Assembly (NCBI RefSeq): GCF_030272615.1
Contig: NC_081407.1
Coordinates: forward strand, 270,415,870 to 270,479,869
DNA length: 64,000 nt
Reading direction: 5' to 3'
DNA from: Cryptomeria japonica
Lineage: Eukaryota > Streptophyta > Pinopsida > Cupressales > Cupressaceae
Position 1 is the first letter of the stretch. Every line of letters begins with the position of its first letter. A model generated the notes under the pieces. It was not told the DNA's origin. It worked only from the letters and a program-made list of their open reading frames with translations, and did no database searches. Positions 11,125 through 22,880 of the stretch are shown in pieces. Both the position numbers and the translations under genes were made by a program.

Positions 11125-12228
11125 AACTCCATCGCATATTTAGTGAGAGGACATTATTACAATCAACTCAACCGCTTATTCAGCAGGAGGACTCTGTTAT
11201 AAAAGATAAGAAGACAACAAACCAACCTCTTCCACTTATGTAGTGGGCCAAAGAAGAACAATCCAATTATATAGCTATTAGTAGTACCAATCAGCTTTAC
11301 AATGCAAACATGGATTACAATTTACTAGAATCACTGTCCAAACTAGGCAGCAAGGCCAACCTCTTCCACTTATGTAGTGGGACTAGGAGAGATCAAAGAA
11401 ATTGCTATTAGTACTACTACCAACATTACAAAACATATAAAATGATGATTAAGTGCTGATAACAAATCCAATAACTGCAACAACAATAGGAAATTGCTCC
11501 CCAACTAGCATAAACCACTGACACCCAAAAACTCTCCCTATACACAACTATGCAGTTATGAAAATCACTAACATGCACATAAAACACACAGATTATCAAG
11601 CTACCTTCACATCAAATTGCTCATAACTTCTCCAAATCAACTTCGAATTGCACAAAACCAAAAGCAAATGAAAGATGTGACATCAACAACACAAATAGAA
11701 CCTCAAACTCTCACCTCGATCACAACAAACAATCTGCACACAACTCGAGGCAACCAAGGAAAGGTGCGATCCAGCTGGAAAGTTCCACTTGTTACCAAAA
11801 ATACCCACAACCACATGTCCAACACATAGAGAGCCACGAGCAAAAAACACCTTCAACACACATGAACCAACAACATGAAAAACTCAAAAAACACTCCACC
11901 ATTTTGAAAATGAAACACAAATCTACATCTCTGTCCTTCAATCCGCTCTCTTAAATGAAGAGAGGTCTCAAGCTCCTTTAGTTGCTATCTGTCAAGCAAG
12001 AAATCCAACAAATGCTAGGAGGTATGCTTTCCTCGAAGCTCAATGTAAATTTCAACAACACTTCGTTATAGTTTCTTCATGGATGCCAAAATGAGAAGCC
12101 AAGCTCATATATTTATAGACTCAGAGATTGAAATTCATCTTCAAATGGTGCCCAAATTCTCAAACTCTCATTTGAATTTCATTTCAAATCACCACGACTT
12201 TGGCATCTCCTTCCTAGGCACAAGTTCG
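11125..12228 (-). repeat. Inverted segment of element B LTR
   Basis: This stretch reads as the reverse complement of roughly 17585-18660 in the 3' LTR. For example, the end near 12155-12222 (TTTGGCATCTCC and CCTAGGCACAAG) mirrors 17585-17660, and 11125-11190 mirrors 18590-18660. It is followed without a gap by LTR sequence in normal orientation. Because of that, 11125-11190 and about 12231-12290 are themselves inverted copies of one another. Confidence 0.8.
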
Positions 12229-12653
12229 CGGTTGAGTTGATTGTAATGATGTCCTCTCGCTGAATAAGCGATGGAGTTGATAGTAATTTTCATTGCTAGT
12301 CCTCCCGTTGCATAAGTGGTTTCTAGTCCTCTTGCTGCATAAGCGGTAGTGATTGTTCTTCAATTTCTTGCATTGTCCTTGGTTGGTTTACAACCAAGTG
12401 ATTTTCAATATTCTTCTTATCCTGCTGAAAAGTGGAAGGGGCTAGCTTGCCACTCAAATATTGAAAGCAGTTTTCAGTTTACATCTAATGATCCCTTATA
12501 CACTGCATTTTCTCACCCTCCCAGATTGTGCTCTCGGTGATCAAAAGGTGGTAGGGTTACATTCTGTAAGATTTGTGATTTTATTTCTAACCCTAACGGG
12601 TGTTTGTATTGCTTGCAATATGAAAATAATTGAAAAAAAGGGTAATATTATAG
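12229..12653 (+). repeat. 3' part of the 5' LTR of element B
   Basis: Aligns directly with 18600-19002, sharing GGTTGAGTTGATTG, GAAAAGTGGAAGGGG and CTAACCCTAACGGGTG. It runs up to the primer-binding site. Only this end of the LTR is in the expected orientation. Confidence 0.85.
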
Positions 12654-12666
12654 TGGTATCAGAGCC
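12654..12666 (+). promoter_or_regulatory. Primer-binding site of element B
   Basis: TGGTATCAGAGCC follows the LTR end and is complementary to initiator tRNA-Met. The preceding LTR end lacks a clear CA dinucleotide, so the boundary may be off by a few bases. Confidence 0.8.
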
Positions 12667-12767
12667 ACTTATCCTGCCAGCTTGTGTGTTAAGGGTGCTC
12701 CATGAGTGATAGAGACATCATATACTACAACTGAGAACAAAGGAGGCATCAATATTAGATTTCGTTA

Positions 12768-15700
12768 GTGCCGGTGGAAGGAACATTTTCAGAGGTATTG
12801 AGAAACAAAGAGAAAGTAGTGGATTCAATGGCAGAGAGAACATCAAGTCATAATGATGCAAGTGAGACTGTTGAGAGAGTTGAAAAGAAGTTTGATACTA
12901 TGATGGATATGATATCCCAGTTGTTGGCTACATTAACTAAGAACTTTGGTGGGATTCCTAATCAAAACACTAATAGAAACAATTCCAGCACCTCTAATAA
13001 ATTAGGAGGAAATGGGAATGGGAGTAACTAGAGTAGCAACAATGGTGGAAACCTCGTGAGGTCTATTTCGAGACATTTGCAACCCGTTTTCCTTCCTAGG
13101 GAAGCAACTCAATCTGAAGTTGAAGTTCCAATAGTTGATGAGAACATTTTTACGCTTGAGCAATACATGAACCAGAAGAAGAGAAGGGATGGGAGATATG
13201 ATAAGCATTATTCCGCTTCGAGAGACTATCAACAAGCTCTTGGAAAGGTTACTCTAGCTCATTTTGATGCGAACAATAAGTGCACAGCTAGAGCTTGGGT
13301 TCAGAAGTTGGACAACTATTTGTCCTTGAGGCCGATGTTTGAAGAAGATGCCTTCAAGTTGGGTACTTTGTACTTGGATGGGGTTGGTCATGAGTGGTGG
13401 TACCATGGGTTGGTAAAGCTCAATCAATACCTATGTTGAATTCCCCAACAAGTTGATTGAAATATTTGATAGTAAGGATTGAGAGGTGAAGTTTAGAGAG
13501 CTTGCACAACTCAAACAATAGGGCTCTTTAGACGCTTACATAACTGAGTTTCAAAACCTCTTAGTTATGGTTAATAGTATTTTTGAGAAGAGGTTGGTGG
13601 TCCTATTCACTGAAGGATTGGAGGAACGATTGAGAGGTTGGGTTAAAGCCTTTGATCCATCCACCTTAGCTGAAGCTATCAAAAAATTTAGGAGCACGGA
13701 ATTGGCTGCCCCTAAGTCCAAATTATAGTCAAAGCCTTTCTCATTTCATAAAGAAAAGAAGTTGTCTAATCGGCCTAAGAAGTTCCCTTCTCGGATGGAT
13801 GACGAGCTCCGTCAAGAGCTCCAGAGGAAGATTTTGTGTTATTCCTTCAAAGAACCTTGGGCCCTGGGTCATAGGTGCCCCGGGTCATAGGTGCCATGGG
13901 AAGAGTAATGTTCGTCAAATGGAGGCATATTCAGCTGATGGATTAGATTTTGAAATTTCAGAATAACAACTTGATTCAGAGGGAAGTGAGTATGAAGAGG
14001 CTCAAGAAGGGCCTAAAAGTGACCAAGAAGATAGGCGTCTAGTTGCTCAACTCTCTAGCATTCATAAAAATGAGTCATTCCAAGTCCATGGAGTGCTTGG
14101 AGAGCATCAAGTTATTGCCCCTCATAGATACTGGAGCGATTCACAATTTCATTGATGGGAGGATTGTGGAAAAAAGAGGCTTGATAATTGAAGAGGTTGA
14201 TGGATTCAAAGTTATGGTAGCTCAACAATATCTTGCAGCCGTATGATTTCCAACATGTCCTTGAAATTGGGAAATTATGAAGTCAAGAATAACTACTTTG
14301 TGGTGAGTATAGGGGGAACAAATGATGCAGTTCTTGGTATTCAATGGCTACGATCTCTTGGTGAGAGCACTTTAAATCTGCAAACAATGGAGCTGAAATT
14401 TATGTTAGAAGGGAAGAAAGTGGGGTTGGAAGGGATGTCTAATGGATGTCCTTTAATAGTGTCATTAAAAAGGATGGAGTGGCTGATCCGTCACAACCAA
14501 GTGGAATGTGAAGTAGAGTGCATGATCATGCCATCTAGTGCACTTGAAGAGAAAAGAAACTGGCCCGCTGATATTCAAGCATTGATCACTAAAAGGAGTA
14601 AGGTCTTTGAGAACCTATCTCTTGGAAGACCTCTTGAAAGAGGAACCAAGCATATCATTGAGTTAGAAGAAGGTGCGAAGGCGGTCATTACTACTCCTTA
14701 TCATTATCCGAAGAAGTAGAATGATGGAATAGAGAAAGCAATAAAAGAGCTTCTAGATATGGGGTACATTAGGCCGAGCAAGAGTCCCTTTGCTTCAACA
14801 GTGGTGATAGTAAAGAAGGATGAGACCATGCACATGTGCGTGGATTACCGAGCTCTCAATCAAAAGACCATCAAGAATCAATATCCTATTCTTAGGATTA
14901 ATGAGCTTGGTACATTAGGCTGAGCAAGAGTCCCTTTGCTTCAGCAATGGTGTTAGTAAAGAAGGATGACACCATCCACATGTGCGTGGATTACCAAGCT
15001 CTCAATCAAAAGACCATCAAGAATCAATATCCTATTCTTAGGATTGATGAGCTCATTGGTGAGCTACATGGAGCTGTCTACTTTTTAAAGATTGATCTTA
15101 GATCCAGATATCATCAGATTAGGATGAGGGAATCTGACATTGAGAAGACAACCTTTAGATGCCACTTTGGGCATTTTGAGTTTTTAGTCATGCCCTTTGG
15201 CTTGACTAATGCACCTGCTACCTTCCAATCCTGCATGAACAAGATATTTTAGAAGCAGTTGATGAAGTTTGTGCTCATCTTCTTTGATGATATCCTCATT
15301 TTCAGTAAATCACGAAAGGAGCATCTGCAACACTTGGATGAAGTATTCTGTATTTTGGAATGGAGTCCAAGTTTGATTTTGGAATGGAGTTACTTTATCT
15401 GGCCATATCATCAATGCATAGGGAGTAAAGGTTGATCCAAAGAAGATCAAGGTAATAGTTGATTGGCCCCCACCTGAGAAATTGACTCATTTGAAGGGAT
15501 TCTTGGGTTTATGTGGCTTCTATTAGAGGTTTGTGAAGGGTTATTCTCAGATGGCTACCCCCGTCACGAATCTCACTAAGAAGGGAGCTTTTGTGTGGAT
15601 AGAAAAGGCAGAAGGAATTTTTGACAAGTTTAAAGAGGTCATGAGCACATGCTTTGTTTTGGCTCTAGCTGACTTCTCCATGCCGTTTGAGCTTCAGTGT

Positions 15701-17220
15701 GAAGGAGTTGGTGTTGTGTTGATGCAAGATAAGCACCCAATTGTTTTTGAGAGCAAAAAATTTAGAGGAGCTGAAAGGACATACTCCATCTATGATAAGG
15801 AGATGCTCGCACTCATGCACACATTGGCCAAGTTCAGGCAGTACTTGGTGGGGAGTAAGTTTGTTGTCAAAACTGATCATAATAGCCTCAAACACTTTAT
15901 GCATCAGAAGGACCTGAATGAAAGACAACAGAAGTGGGTTAGTAAGCTACAAGCTTATGATTTTGACAGTGAGTATGTCGATGGCAAGAACAATATTGTG
16001 GTCGATGCACTTTCTAGAAGACCCCACTTGAGCTCAATCTGCGAACTTACTGCTGATGGGAGGGATTTGTTGCTTGTTGATTACGCTAAAAATCATTTTG
16101 CAACCAGCATTGTTGAAGTTACTTTTCATGATGGAAAGTACAAATTGTTGGATGGGCTGATTATGTACAAGGAGAGAATCTTTCTTTTGCCCGAATCTAA
16201 GTTGAAGGGAAAGATTCTAGAGACTTTTCATGACTTTCCCCTTGTTGGTCATCAAGGTTTCTTCAAGACATATAGGCACATCCGAGAAATATTTTCCTGG
16301 AAGGGTTTGAAGAATGATGTCTTGAGGTACATCAAGGAATGCCACACCTGTCAGATGAACAAGGATGAGCATACTGCACCTGCTGGTTTATTGCAACCAT
16401 TACCTATTCCCGATTAGAAATGGGAAAGTATCTTGATGGATTTTATCACTGGGTTGCCTAAAGCAAATGACAAGGATTGTATCTATGTGGTGGTGGACGG
16501 ACTAACTAAATTTGCTCATTTCTTCACCAATACCAACTCCTTCACAACAACTTAGGTTGCTGATGTGTTTTTTCATGCGGTGTTTAGGTTGCATGGGCCG
16601 CGTAAAAAAATTGTAAGTTGTAGGGACAACAAGTTCCTAAACACTTTTTGGCAAGATTTCTTTAGATTGTGTGGCACAGTGCTTACCCCAAGCACAAGTT
16701 ATCATCCACAAACCGATGGGCAGACTAAAATTGTGAACAAATGGTTGGAGGGTTATGATATGATGCAAGAGTATCAAGATATTTTGAAAGCTTTGAATAA
16801 CGTGTAGAATGTTCATTTGAAGTTGGAGACATGGTCTACCTTAGACTTCAACCTTTCAAACAATCTACTCTCAAATAGAGTGGAGGAGAGAAGCTCAAGC
16901 CACGTTTCTATGGGCTATTTCGAGTCATTAGGAGAGTTGGTGTAGTGGCTTACGAGTTGGAGCTACCAACGAGTAGCAAGGTGCATAATGTCTTCCACGT
17001 GTGACACTTCAAGAAGGCGCTTGGACACAACATTGTAGTCTCTTCAGATTTAACTCCTTTAGATGAGGAAGGGTAGTTGCTGTTGATTCTAGAAGAGATT
17101 AGTTATTTTAGAGAGTGCTTATTGAGAGGAAGGACAATCAAGGAATATTTGGTGAAGTGCTTAATTCAGTGAGGAAAATTTCAGTGGGCCTTTAGCTTAT
17201 TCTAGACCCGTAGGCTAATT
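12768..17220 (+). pseudogene. Ty3/Gypsy gag-pol relic of element B
   Basis: Order is gag, protease, RT, RNase H, integrase, the Gypsy arrangement. Gag spans about 12768-13730 with an in-frame TAG at 13029-13031. The protease core reads IDTGA near 14130. RT covers about 14750-15480, with MPFGLTNAP just before a TAG at 15250-15252 and FFDD at 15280-15291. RNase H is at 15650-16010 (TDHNSLK, VDALSRR). The integrase zinc region CHTCQMNK lies near 16340-16370, and its core continues to about 16800. The tail near 17080-17170 has a chromodomain-like stretch (RTIKEYLVK), suggesting a chromovirus. Reading jumps through all three frames with many stops, and one frameshift is caused by a 146-bp tandem duplication in RT. 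Clearly non-functional. Confidence 0.88.
14763..15054 (+). repeat. 146-bp tandem duplication inside the RT of element B
   Basis: The block starting GGTACATTAGGC at 14763 recurs at 14909 with few differences (CACATGTGCGTGGATTAC, CTCAATCAAAAGACCATC in both). The period of 146 is not a multiple of three, so the duplication shifts the reading frame. A smaller repeat of TTTTGGAATGGAGT occurs near 15353 and 15376. Confidence 0.9.
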
Positions 17221-17245
17221 GGAAGTACAAATTAGGGTTTCCTAC

Positions 17246-17257
17246 TTGGAGGGGATA
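17246..17257 (+). promoter_or_regulatory. Probable polypurine tract of element B
   Basis: TTGGAGGGGATA precedes a TGACATGC start that I take as the beginning of the 3' LTR. The LTR start cannot be confirmed from the rearranged 5' copy. Confidence 0.5.
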
Positions 17258-19002
17258 TGACATGCATTCTGTTCCGAAGAGAATTCTGGACTTACTATTT
17301 TTAGTAAGTGTCATATTTGGCAGTTCCATTTTTAGCAGTTCAGTATTGAACCCTAGCACAATTTAGTTTCATGGTTTGCAACCCCCCAATTCATGATTCA
17401 ATTTGGCTCATTCAATAACTGATTTACAAATGAATGATTAAATATTAATACTTTATATTAAAAGTTTAATGTTTAATTGTTGGTGTGGTCGACTTAAGGA
17501 AAAATACCTTCACTTGCATTAAAAGGAGGAATATTTCATGTTTTGATGTTTTTTTTTTGTGCAATGTGTTCACCTTGGGAAAAGTGCGAACTTGTGCCTA
17601 GGAAGGAGATGCCAAAGTCATGGTGATTTGAAATGAAATTCAAATGAAAGTTTGAGAATTTGTTCACCATTTGAAGATGAATTTGAATCTTCGAGTCTAT
17701 AAATATAAGAGCTCAACTTCTCATTTTGGCATCCATGAAGAAAATATAATGAAGTGGTGTCGAAATTTACATTGAGGTTCGAGGAAAGCATACCTCCTAG
17801 CATTTGCTGGGTTTCTTGCTTGAGAGATAGCAACTAATCGAGCTCGAGACGTTTCTTCATTCAGGAGAGTGGATTGAAGGAAAAAGATGCATATTTGTGT
17901 TTCTTTTACAGAAGTGTGGAATGTTTTCAGAGTTTTTTCATGTTGTTGGTTCATTTGTGCTGAAGTTGTTTTTTTGCTTGTGACTCCCTATGTGTTGGAT
18001 GTGTGGTTTTGGGTATTGGCTCCATTTATTCCTACCCCTTGGGCGATGAAGTTCACCAATTTTTGGCTTGTAAAATGCTGATTTGGATTTTTGGTAGCAA
18101 GTCAAACTTTCCAGCTGGGTTGTACCTTTCCTTGGATGCCTCAAGTTGCGTGTAGATTGTTTGTGGTGTTTGAGGTTCTATTTGTGTTGTCAATGTCATA
18201 TGTTTCATTTGCTTTTGATTTTGTGCAATTCAAAGCTGATTTGGGAAAGTTGTGAGCAATTTGGGGTGTCCGTAGCTTGTTGGTCTGTGTGTTTTTTGTG
18301 CGTGTTAGTGATTTTTAGAATTGCGTAGTTGTGTATAAGGAGAGTTTTTGGGTGTCAGTAGTTTATGTTAGTTGGGGAGGAATTTCCTATTGTTGCTGCA
18401 GCTGTTAGTTTTGTGATCAACACTTGATTCATCATTCTATATGTTTTGTAATGCCAGTAGTAGTACTAACAACAACTTCTTTGATTTCTCCTAGTCCCAC
18501 TGCATAAGTGGAAGAGGTTGGCCTTGCCGCCTAGTTTGGACAATGATTCTAGTAAATTGTAATATATGTTTTGTAACAATGTCCTCCCGCTAAAGAAGTG
18601 GTTGAGTTGATTGTAATGATGTCCTCCCACTGAATAAGCGGTGGAGTTGTTAGTAGTTTTCATTTCTAGTCCTTCCGTTGCATTAGTGGTAGAGTGATTG
18701 TTCTTCAGTTTCTTGTATCGTCCTTGGCTAGTTTACCGCTAAGTGATCTTCAATATTCTCCTTATCCCGTTGAAAAGTGGAAGGGGTTGGCTTGCTGCCC
18801 AAATATTGAAAGCAATTTTTAGTTTACGATCTCCTATACATTGTATGCTCTCACTCTCCCTGATTGGGCTCTCGGTGATGAAAAGGTGGTAGGGTTACTT
18901 TCCTCAAGATTTGGGTTTTTATTTCTAACCCTAACGGGTGTTTGTACTGCTTGCAATACGAAAATAATATGAAAATAATTGAAAAAAAGTAAGGGGAATA
19001 TT
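17258..19002 (+). repeat. 3' LTR of element B
   Basis: About 1.7 kb. The last 0.4 kb matches the 5' LTR end at 12229-12653, and 17585-18660 matches the inverted segment 11125-12228. The first 0.33 kb has no partner in the window, so the start rests on the purine tract and a TG dinucleotide. It contains repeated motifs of the form TCCTCCCxCTxAATAAGCGG. Open frames inside are under 110 codons and do not look coding. Confidence 0.75.
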
Positions 19003-19260
19003 GCTTGCATCTACTGTGTTGGTCATTGGTTGTGGCCGTCTCGCGACTGCTATTGATTTGGCGGGATTGAGCTCCCACTCCCCGCTTTTGGCTACCAATT
19101 CGGGCCCCCCTTGACCCCTTGTTGGTCTGGGGGGTTCTGCTGATGATTGGTTGCGTATTGGTGGTTCTGCTCAAAAGGGTGTAATTTCTAGTGCTAGGGA
19201 GAGTTTGGACCCACTAAAACCTTCTTTTGCTAGCAAACATAGCTTCGCTCGGGTTGCTAA
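19003..19260 (+). pseudogene. LINE ORF1 relic, left part
   Basis: An open frame reads ADDWLRIGGSAQKG and SFARVA up to the solo LTR at 19261. It appears to continue at 21665, where a Pro/Ser-rich stretch leads into a DUF4283-like region. Plant LINE ORF1 proteins have this kind of N-terminal region. The assignment depends mainly on the continuation, so it is moderate. Confidence 0.45.
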
Positions 19261-21664
19261 TGTTGGCATTGTTGTGTCATTGATGTCAACTGGTATAGCA
19301 TGGCAACCAGTATGGGAGATTGATGTGGATTGTTGTCATTGATGTCAACAAGTAATGGTGTCATTGATGTCAACTAGTATAGCTTGTCACCGGTAAGGAA
19401 GAGAATTTCAACCAACATGGTGGTCATTGGAGTCACCGATACACAAGTTAGTGTTAACTTGTTTTGGAGACATAAGTATTGAAGACCGGTATGGTATAAC
19501 AATCGGTAAGTGATATGTTGGCAGTGCATTGTTGCCAACCGACAAGCATATGACCAGTGAACAAGCAGGGTGAGCTAATGAAAAAGTGCATAACCAATAT
19601 GTAGTTGGATGTCAATCAACAAGACTCCCACTGGATGAAGATGATATCACAGGTGGATGATATGCCTGATAGTGAGTGTGCTCAACTGGATCATATGTTC
19701 CTGATTGAAGATGTATCTGCTCAATGTCAACAAAGGCATATTGGTGCAATGTCGGAAGTAGATGACAAGAATCCACTCCCACCGGTAAGTGATAATGCTT
19801 TTTGATAAGTCAAAGATATTAAAGGTAGATGATTGAAGTCTCACACCAGATCAATTGGTGAAACACAAGGATGCCTCAGGTGCATGAAATCAAAGATGTG
19901 CACCAGATCAACAAGAGTTGGCATGTTGTGCCACCAGGTTTGAGAAGGAAGAGTAAATAAGTGATCGATTTGTCACTTTGACAAACTGGTTAAGATGTTG
20001 TCCGGGCTGATGAAGATGAAGGCAAGGTTGAGCACTTGCAGACAAAGAGTGCAACCGAAATGCAGATGTTGACAGATGGAGACTGTTCAAGTTTGATGGC
20101 ATGGTGTCATCAAGGTGCCTACCAGTAAGTACGTGAATTGGTAAGAGAGCAAAGAGGCAAAGTGATGTGCTCCTCTCTGATGAAGATGAGCATGTTTGGT
20201 GATTGGCAAAGGTGTTCCACCGACAAAACAATGAAGTGTAGACTTGAAGGTTGACCGGTTAGGGTATAACCGATAGATGAACCCGATTGTGTGTTGGTCG
20301 GTGACAGTCTAAACTGACATGGTGACTAAGTTGAGGTGCATGCCGATAGAGACGCCACGTGGTGTCTAGTTGTCAAACAAATGGACAGTGCATTGTCGGT
20401 GAGGCAGTTGAAGAGTTAGTCGACATTAATGTCGTTAACAGATATCACGAATCGAGAGCAAAAGGATGCGGCTCGAGACTGATTAGAGGACAAAGATCAG
20501 ATTCGTGGCATCATGATCGATGCAGTGTGTCTAGGTGCTAATCATGGTAGGTGAAGCTAACTGCACGATCGCTTCATGGTGATTCACAAAAAGGTCATGT
20601 TTGCTAAATAGAGAAAACATGTTTTGGAAGCAACGTGATTGGTGGAGTTGAGTGATCCTTTGCAGGTGGTCGATCTCTGGAAGGAGATCTGATTGGATTT
20701 GATATGCCTCGTGGTTGATGAAGGAACCCTAGTGTGACAAAGGTTTGAATGTCAGTCATGGCAGAAAAACTCACAGATAAATACGCCAACCTAAGAGCAA
20801 ACATGATTGATGATGCTATAGACTGAATGTTGAAGAATACAGAGTGAAAGTACAACAAAGAGCCAACCAATCAGAGACTTCATCAAAGATCATAGAGACT
20901 GAGTGTTGGAGGTGCAACCGGTGAGAGGGTTTAGCAGAAGCTTAACTGGCAAGGTCAGCGGTAAACTGCAAAGTGAGTTGTAGTGGTGTATACTGGTGGT
21001 GCTAGAACTTTGAGAAAGGCAAAAAAGGTGTTGCAGTGCAATGGGAGTGTCAGTGAAGATCTGTCAAGGAAAGATCAGAGCATGGTTTAAATCGACAAGT
21101 GGAGTAACTAACAAGCTGAGAATTCGTAGTGATCAGAGCACAAAGTATCGACAGAGAAGAGGTAGAGGCTGAACCGGTAAGGTTGCAGCAGAAAGTGAAG
21201 GAGGGGAGGATCTGAGTGAGCATAGAATCGATAGAGAACATAGAAGAGGAAGACCAGTTGAGAATTGTAGAACTGACATAGTAAGTAGTGTCAGGGTACA
21301 TAATTCATTTGTAACAAAGAGATTACTTTTGCATTGTAAACAGACTTTGTAATCACTGAGTTGGAGCTCGGTGCAAGGTTTGGTGCCCTAAATATTTTAA
21401 ATGTGTTTATTGTGAGGCTGGATTGGAGCAGTAGACTCCAACAACATTTCTCACCAAGGTTTTTTCGATGTTGGGTTTTCCTTGTATATTCAATGTTATG
21501 TGATGAGTATTTGTATGTGCTTGCATCTTGATGTCCTCCCCTATCTTAGCGGTATATTTGCCTTGTGATAGATCTGCTAAATTGATACACACACTTGGGA
21601 TTAAAAGGGTTAAGTTTGGAAACCACTGATTCACCCCCCTCTCAGTGGCATCTTATGTTCAACA
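19261..21664 (+). mobile_element. Solo LTR C (2.4 kb) of a Copia-like element
   Basis: It starts TGTTGGCATTG and ends TTCAACA. The flanking 5-mers GCTAA (19256-19260) and GCTAG (21665-21669) differ at one base. Its start (ATTGATGTCAAC) and its end (GGAGCAGTAG, TTCTCACC, CACTGATTCACCCCCC) resemble the LTRs of element E but are clearly diverged, and it is much longer. No primer site, internal region or second LTR adjoins it, so unequal recombination between LTRs is the simplest origin. Inner open frames are short and not protein-like. Confidence 0.8.
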
Positions 21665-22880
21665 GCTAGACCTATTGCTCAACCCTCCAAGGGTATTCGT
21701 CCTCTTTCGCGTGTTAAGTCATGCCTTGGTGTGATCTGTGGGTAGGATATTGTGGACAATATCGGGTTTTACTAGCATTGTGCCCCGATGTGCGGATTCT
21801 TTGGGTTATGACCCTCGCTACTGGACCTCCATCATTGGGTAAGTGACTCTTGGAAGCCTTTGGTTGCTCATGATATTGAGCTCTTTCCTTGTGCTAAAGG
21901 ATTTTTAATTTCTTCATTTGCTTCTTGGAATGATAGGGATTTGTTTTTGGGCAAGTTGTGGGCTTGGGGAGCTCACTCTTTCTGTATTAAGTCGTGGACA
22001 ACTTCTTTGACCCCCTTACTGAACCACTGAATGTGCGTCCTGTTTGGGTTCGCCTTCCAAACCTTCCACTCCATTTGTGGGAAGAATCTTGTTATGATGC
22101 TATTGGTAATTCAATTGGTTGTTTCTTAAAAGTGGATGAGGCCACTGCTTCTATGGGCCACTCCACTTTTTCTCGTATCTTGGTTGACAGATGGAGTTCT
22201 CATTGTTGGGGACATGCCTTGGACACAACTGCTGGACTTCAAAGGCCTCTCATTTTCTTTAAGAAATGCTTTGCTACAAGTTATTTTGCCTCAGATTGTT
22301 CTATCTCATGTCATAGAGGAGTTGCTTCATGGTGGAAGGATGCTACTTCTGACCACTTGACTATCTCTGCATTGGATTTGGAGTCTGTGGATTCGTCTTA
22401 GGATGTTGAGGCGTCGTATGTTGTTGCTGATGCTACGAATATGGCGTTGAAGCTATTGCTCCTATTTTATAGTCCTGCTCTATTGTGTCAACTCGTGGTC
22501 ATGATGCTATTTCTCTGTAGCAGCCTGCTTTTGTTCTGTAACAACCTCCTTCTCCCCTACAACAACACTTTGCTGCAACTATTGATTGTAACCCTACGGG
22601 GTCCCTTCCAAATGATCCTTCTTTTGATGTTAGTATTGCCTAAATGGTTGTTCGTTGTAGGCGGAAGGGGAAGTCTTCTCCTCTAACCCAATTCCTTCCT
22701 ATTCAAGGCTCGGGTACCTCTACCCCTCCTTGAGTTGGGAATTGGGTCTAGGTTTGTCAGGTTGTTTTTTGCCTGTCTTTTTGTTTGACAACATATTTGT
22801 TTGTTGCGAAAGTTTCGTTTTGGCTAGTCTTTTTTTCAAGGGTCAACACTCTTGTTTTGTTGCTTTAATATAAAAAAACA
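21665..22880 (+). pseudogene. LINE ORF1 relic, right part with 3' end
   Basis: About 21990-22400 encodes a DUF4283-like nucleic-acid-binding region (VWVRLPNLPLHLW, then IGNSIGCFLKVDEAT), followed by LLDFKGL and CHRGVASWWK from a CCHC_4-type zinc segment, with a frameshift near 22195. This pair is typical of ORF1 of plant L1-type LINEs. From about 22740 the sequence is T-rich and ends in an A-run near 22868-22880 (GCTTTAATATAAAAAAA), like a LINE 3' end. No ORF2 lies in between, so the copy is internally deleted or is a short derivative. Confidence 0.65.

Larger units (their letters stand above)
10802..19002 (+). mobile_element. Ty3/Gypsy element B, degenerate, with rearranged 5' LTR
   Basis: The internal region (12654-17257) has a Met-type primer site, a Gypsy-order gag-protease-RT-RNase H-integrase relic and a purine tract before the 3' LTR at about 17258-19002. 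The 5' LTR side is abnormal: only its last 0.42 kb (12229-12653) is in normal orientation, and about 1.1 kb before it (11125-12228) is an inverted copy of LTR sequence. A short direct piece (10857-10920) and a hairpin lie further left. I could not find a target duplication. The outer left limit is uncertain. Confidence 0.8.

Noticed and set aside
17618-19174. Several 60-107 codon frames inside the 3' LTR of element B
   Set aside because: They lie within an LTR, have no start context or domain and are not kept in the other LTR copy.
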